Shown here in pieces: positions 19,368-21,583 of a stretch of 21,583 bases of DNA (position 1 is its first letter; every line of letters begins with the position of its first letter). The stretch is from assembly GCA_045546775.1 (NCBI GenBank), contig JAZQDM010000110.1, forward strand, positions 1 to 21,583, read 5' to 3'. Both the position numbers and the translations under genes were made by a program. Source of the stretch: RGIG3002 sp045546775. GTDB taxonomy: Bacteria > Bacillota > Clostridia > Lachnospirales > Lachnospiraceae. The notes beneath the pieces were generated by a model. The model did not search any database. It was given only the letters and a program-made list of their open reading frames with translations, and was not told the origin of the DNA.

Positions 19368-21557
19368 ATGGAAGGTAAAACAGATAAAAGAAAAAAAGTA
19401 ATATGTGATTTGTTGCATGACGAATTGTATGTTCCGATGAAGGAAAAGGAACTTGCAATGATGCTGCAAGTTGCAAAAGAAGACAGAGAGGAATTTAAAC
19501 GTCTATTGGACGAGCTGTTGAACGAAGGTAAAATTCAGCTTACGAAGCGTGGAAAATATATCAAAGCCGATGGCAAAGCATTGAAACAATGCATTATCGG
19601 CAAATTTATCAGCCATCCGAGAGGATTTGGCTTTGTGGAAGTAGAAGGTCAGGATGAGGACTATTATGTGCCGGAAGGAAAGACAAACGGCGCCTTTCAT
19701 CAAGATACCGTGCAGGTTGTTCTTTTGCCGGGCACAAAAGGCAAGCGTCAGGAAGTGGAAGTTGTAAAAATTGTGGAGCGCGGTACGGGCACGATTGTGG
19801 GCACCTACGAAAAATCCAAAAACTTCGGCTTTGTTGTGCCGGATAATCCGAAAATTGCTTCCGATATTTTTATCCCGGTGGAGCGCTCGAAAGGCGCAGT
19901 GGATGGGCATAAAGTTGTTGTTGCATTGACAAGCTATGGCACAGATACCAAAAATCCGGAAGGAAAAGTTGTTGAAATCATCGGTCATGCAAATGACCCC
20001 GGCGTAGATATTATGTCGATTGTGCGTGGCTATGATTTGCCGGTGGAATTTGGTGAGAAAATTTTAAATCAGGCTGTGCGTGTTTCCAAAGACGTATCGG
20101 AAGCAGACCGGGCAGGTCGTCTGGATTTGCGCGATATGGTCATGGTAACGATTGACGGCGAAGATGCAAAAGATTTGGACGATGCAGTCAGTCTTTCCAT
20201 AGATGGTGATAACTATCAGCTTGGCGTTCATATTGCCGACGTAACCAACTATGTGCAGGAAAATTCGGCACTGGATAGGGAAGCGCTTAAACGAGGCACC
20301 AGTGTGTATCTTGTGGACCGTGTTATACCGATGCTTCCGCATGTGTTGTCAAACGGAATTTGTTCGTTAAATGCGGGAGAGGACAGACTTGCCTTAAGTT
20401 GTCTTATGACGATTAATAAAAAGGGTGAAGTGGTCGATTATAAAATTGCGGAAACTGTGATTCATGTAAATCGCAGAATGTCCTACACTGCAGTTAAAAA
20501 AATATTGGAAGAAAAAGACGCGGAAACAAGAAACGAGTACAAAGACCTTGTTCCTATGTTTGAACAGATGGAAGAGCTTGCGGGAATTTTGCGTGCGAAG
20601 CGGAAAAAACGGGGCTCCATCGATTTTGATTTCCCGGAGACTAAAATTATTTTGGACAAAGAAGGGCATCCGATTGATATTAAACCGTATGACAGAAATA
20701 CAGCGACCAAAATCATCGAAGACTTTATGTTGATTGCAAATGAGACAGTGGCACAGCATTTTTATTGGATGGAACTGCCCTTTGTTTATCGTACACATGA
20801 AAATCCGGACCCGGAAAAGATTGAAAAGCTGGCGCTTTTTATTCACAATTTTGGGTATGGTATCAAGGCAAACAAAGAGGAAATCCATCCGAAAGAAATC
20901 CAGAAGCTTTTGACAAAAATCGAAGGTACACCGGAAGAAGCGCTTATCAGCCGACTTACTTTGCGTAGCATGAAGCAGGCAAAATATTCGGTGGAAAGCA
21001 GCGGACATTTTGGGCTCGCATGTCAGTTTTACTGTCATTTTACATCGCCCATTAGACGTTATCCGGACTTGCAGATTCACCGAATCATAAAAGAGCAGTT
21101 GCGCGGAAGACTTGTGGAAAACCGCGTGGAGCATTACGACAAGATTTTGACGGAAGTGGCAAGACATTGTTCGGAAACAGAACGTCGTGCGGATGAGGCG
21201 GAACGTGAGACTGACAAGCTCAAAAAAGCAGAATATATGGAATCCAAAATCGGAAACTATTACGAGGGCGTCATTTCCGGTATTACAAGCTGGGGCATTT
21301 ATGTGGAATTGCCGGATACGGTAGAGGGAATGGTCCACATATCAAAAATCCCGGGCGATTATTTTTATTACAATGAACCGACTTACGAAATGATTGGAAA
21401 AGATACCGGCAAGCGTTACAAGCTGGGCGAAAAAATTAAAATCAGAGTAGACGGTGTAGATAAAATGATGCGGACGATTGATTTTGGCATTCCGTTTGAT
21501 TGGGAGGATGAATCAGAACATGGCAAAGGAAGCGATGAAATTAGTAGCCAACAATAA
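19368..21557 (+). CDS. rnr: Ribonuclease R
   Basis: A processive 3'-5' exoribonuclease able to degrade structured RNA (729 aa), also involved in trans-translation-linked mRNA decay. An N-terminal helix-turn-helix-like region (1-65) precedes the cold-shock/OB domain (GKFISHPRGFGFVEVEG at about 80). A second OB domain has GTIVGTYEKSKNFGFVVPD. The RNB catalytic core shows TIDGEDAKDLDDAVSL (about 260-275, acidic metal ligands), HIADVTNYV and FTSPIRRYPDLQIHR. A C-terminal S1 domain has YYEGVISGITSWGIYVELPD. The short acidic end (EDESEHGKGSDE) replaces the long Lys-rich tail of the E. coli enzyme. AAGGAG lies before the ATG. The gene overlaps smpB by 38 bp. Confidence 0.97.
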   Translation: MEGKTDKRKKVICDLLHDELYVPMKEKELAMMLQVAKEDREEFKRLLDELLNEGKIQLTKRGKYIKADGKALKQCIIGKFISHPRGFGFVEVEGQDEDYYVPEGKTNGAFHQDTVQVVLLPGTKGKRQEVEVVKIVERGTGTIVGTYEKSKNFGFVVPDNPKIASDIFIPVERSKGAVDGHKVVVALTSYGTDTKNPEGKVVEIIGHANDPGVDIMSIVRGYDLPVEFGEKILNQAVRVSKDVSEADRAGRLDLRDMVMVTIDGEDAKDLDDAVSLSIDGDNYQLGVHIADVTNYVQENSALDREALKRGTSVYLVDRVIPMLPHVLSNGICSLNAGEDRLALSCLMTINKKGEVVDYKIAETVIHVNRRMSYTAVKKILEEKDAETRNEYKDLVPMFEQMEELAGILRAKRKKRGSIDFDFPETKIILDKEGHPIDIKPYDRNTATKIIEDFMLIANETVAQHFYWMELPFVYRTHENPDPEKIEKLALFIHNFGYGIKANKEEIHPKEIQKLLTKIEGTPEEALISRLTLRSMKQAKYSVESSGHFGLACQFYCHFTSPIRRYPDLQIHRIIKEQLRGRLVENRVEHYDKILTEVARHCSETERRADEAERETDKLKKAEYMESKIGNYYEGVISGITSWGIYVELPDTVEGMVHISKIPGDYFYYNEPTYEMIGKDTGKRYKLGEKIKIRVDGVDKMMRTIDFGIPFDWEDESEHGKGSDEISSQQ

Positions 21558-21583
21558 AAAGGCGTACCATGATTTTTTTATAG
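21520..21583 (+). CDS. smpB: SsrA-binding protein SmpB, N-terminal fragment cut by window edge
   Basis: In a frame different from rnr, the last 64 bases encode MAKEAMKLVANNKKAYHDFF followed by Ile, the highly characteristic N-terminus of SmpB, the tmRNA partner in ribosome rescue. GGAGG at 21503-21507 lies 12 bases upstream; an in-frame ATG at 21508 directly abuts that site and is less likely. The start is nested in the end of rnr, fitting the widespread rnr-smpB coupling. Only 21 codons are visible, so nothing can be said about the body or about a downstream ssrA gene. Confidence 0.9.
   Translation, partial: MAKEAMKLVANNKKAYHDFFI

Noticed and set aside
20394..21338. 314-codon open frame on the - strand inside rnr
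   Set aside because: It is fully antisense to a well-conserved RNase R reading frame, has no ribosome binding site I can see, and its product is Cys/Phe/His-rich with no recognisable domain, as expected of a shadow frame.

Overview
The window looks like a chromosomal segment from an anaerobic Firmicute of the class Clostridia, most likely Lachnospiraceae. This is inferred from the AT-rich composition, strong AGGAGG-type ribosome binding sites, the eno/secG/rnr/smpB neighbourhood and a fucose/rhamnose-type bacterial microcompartment (BMC) locus. Every gene I can support is on the + strand. I recognise no tRNA, rRNA, CRISPR array or insertion sequence. The window cuts a gene at each edge: a class II aldolase at the left and smpB at the right.

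Positions 1-8950 are the distal part of a BMC operon. In order: a FucA-like class II aldolase with a Cys-rich C-terminal extension, a stand-alone GlcG/PduO-C-like domain, a CoA-acylating aldehyde dehydrogenase (PduP type), a Zn-type alcohol dehydrogenase, four BMC-H shell proteins, the phosphotransacylase PduL, the pentamer protein (EutN/PduN type), the flavin/Fe-S protein PduS, the Fe-S tandem-domain shell protein PduT, and a DeoR-family regulator. The content and order resemble the Clostridium phytofermentans fucose/rhamnose locus (GRM5 class), where a B12-independent glycyl-radical propanediol dehydratase is the signature enzyme. No such enzyme is in view; it would lie upstream. The proposed flow is deoxyhexulose-1-phosphate to lactaldehyde plus dihydroxyacetone phosphate, lactaldehyde to 1,2-propanediol, propionaldehyde made inside the shell, then propionyl-CoA/propionyl-phosphate (PduP, PduL) and propanol (alcohol dehydrogenase). 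PduS and PduT may carry electrons across the shell.

Positions 8934-10060 are the most intriguing part. A ParA/MinD-family ATPase overlaps the end of the DeoR gene, and it overlaps in turn a 114-residue Lys/Thr/Ala-rich, apparently disordered protein. The pair resembles McdA/McdB carboxysome positioning systems in general architecture. It is therefore a candidate positioning or partition module for this catabolic compartment. The operon appears to end at the intrinsic terminator at 10159-10194.

Positions 10222-12422 carry a DEAD-box RNA helicase with a repetitive basic tail, then thiamine pyrophosphokinase. A good promoter (10113-10141) lies just upstream of the terminator hairpin, so the helicase mRNA may have an attenuator-like leader.

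Positions 12423-21583 hold housekeeping genes: gpmI, then a YtrA-type GntR regulator/ABC ATPase/large permease cassette preceded by a near-perfect YtrA operator, then eno, secG, rnr and the start of smpB. The cassette lies between the glycolytic genes gpmI and eno. A long imperfect inverted repeat precedes rnr.
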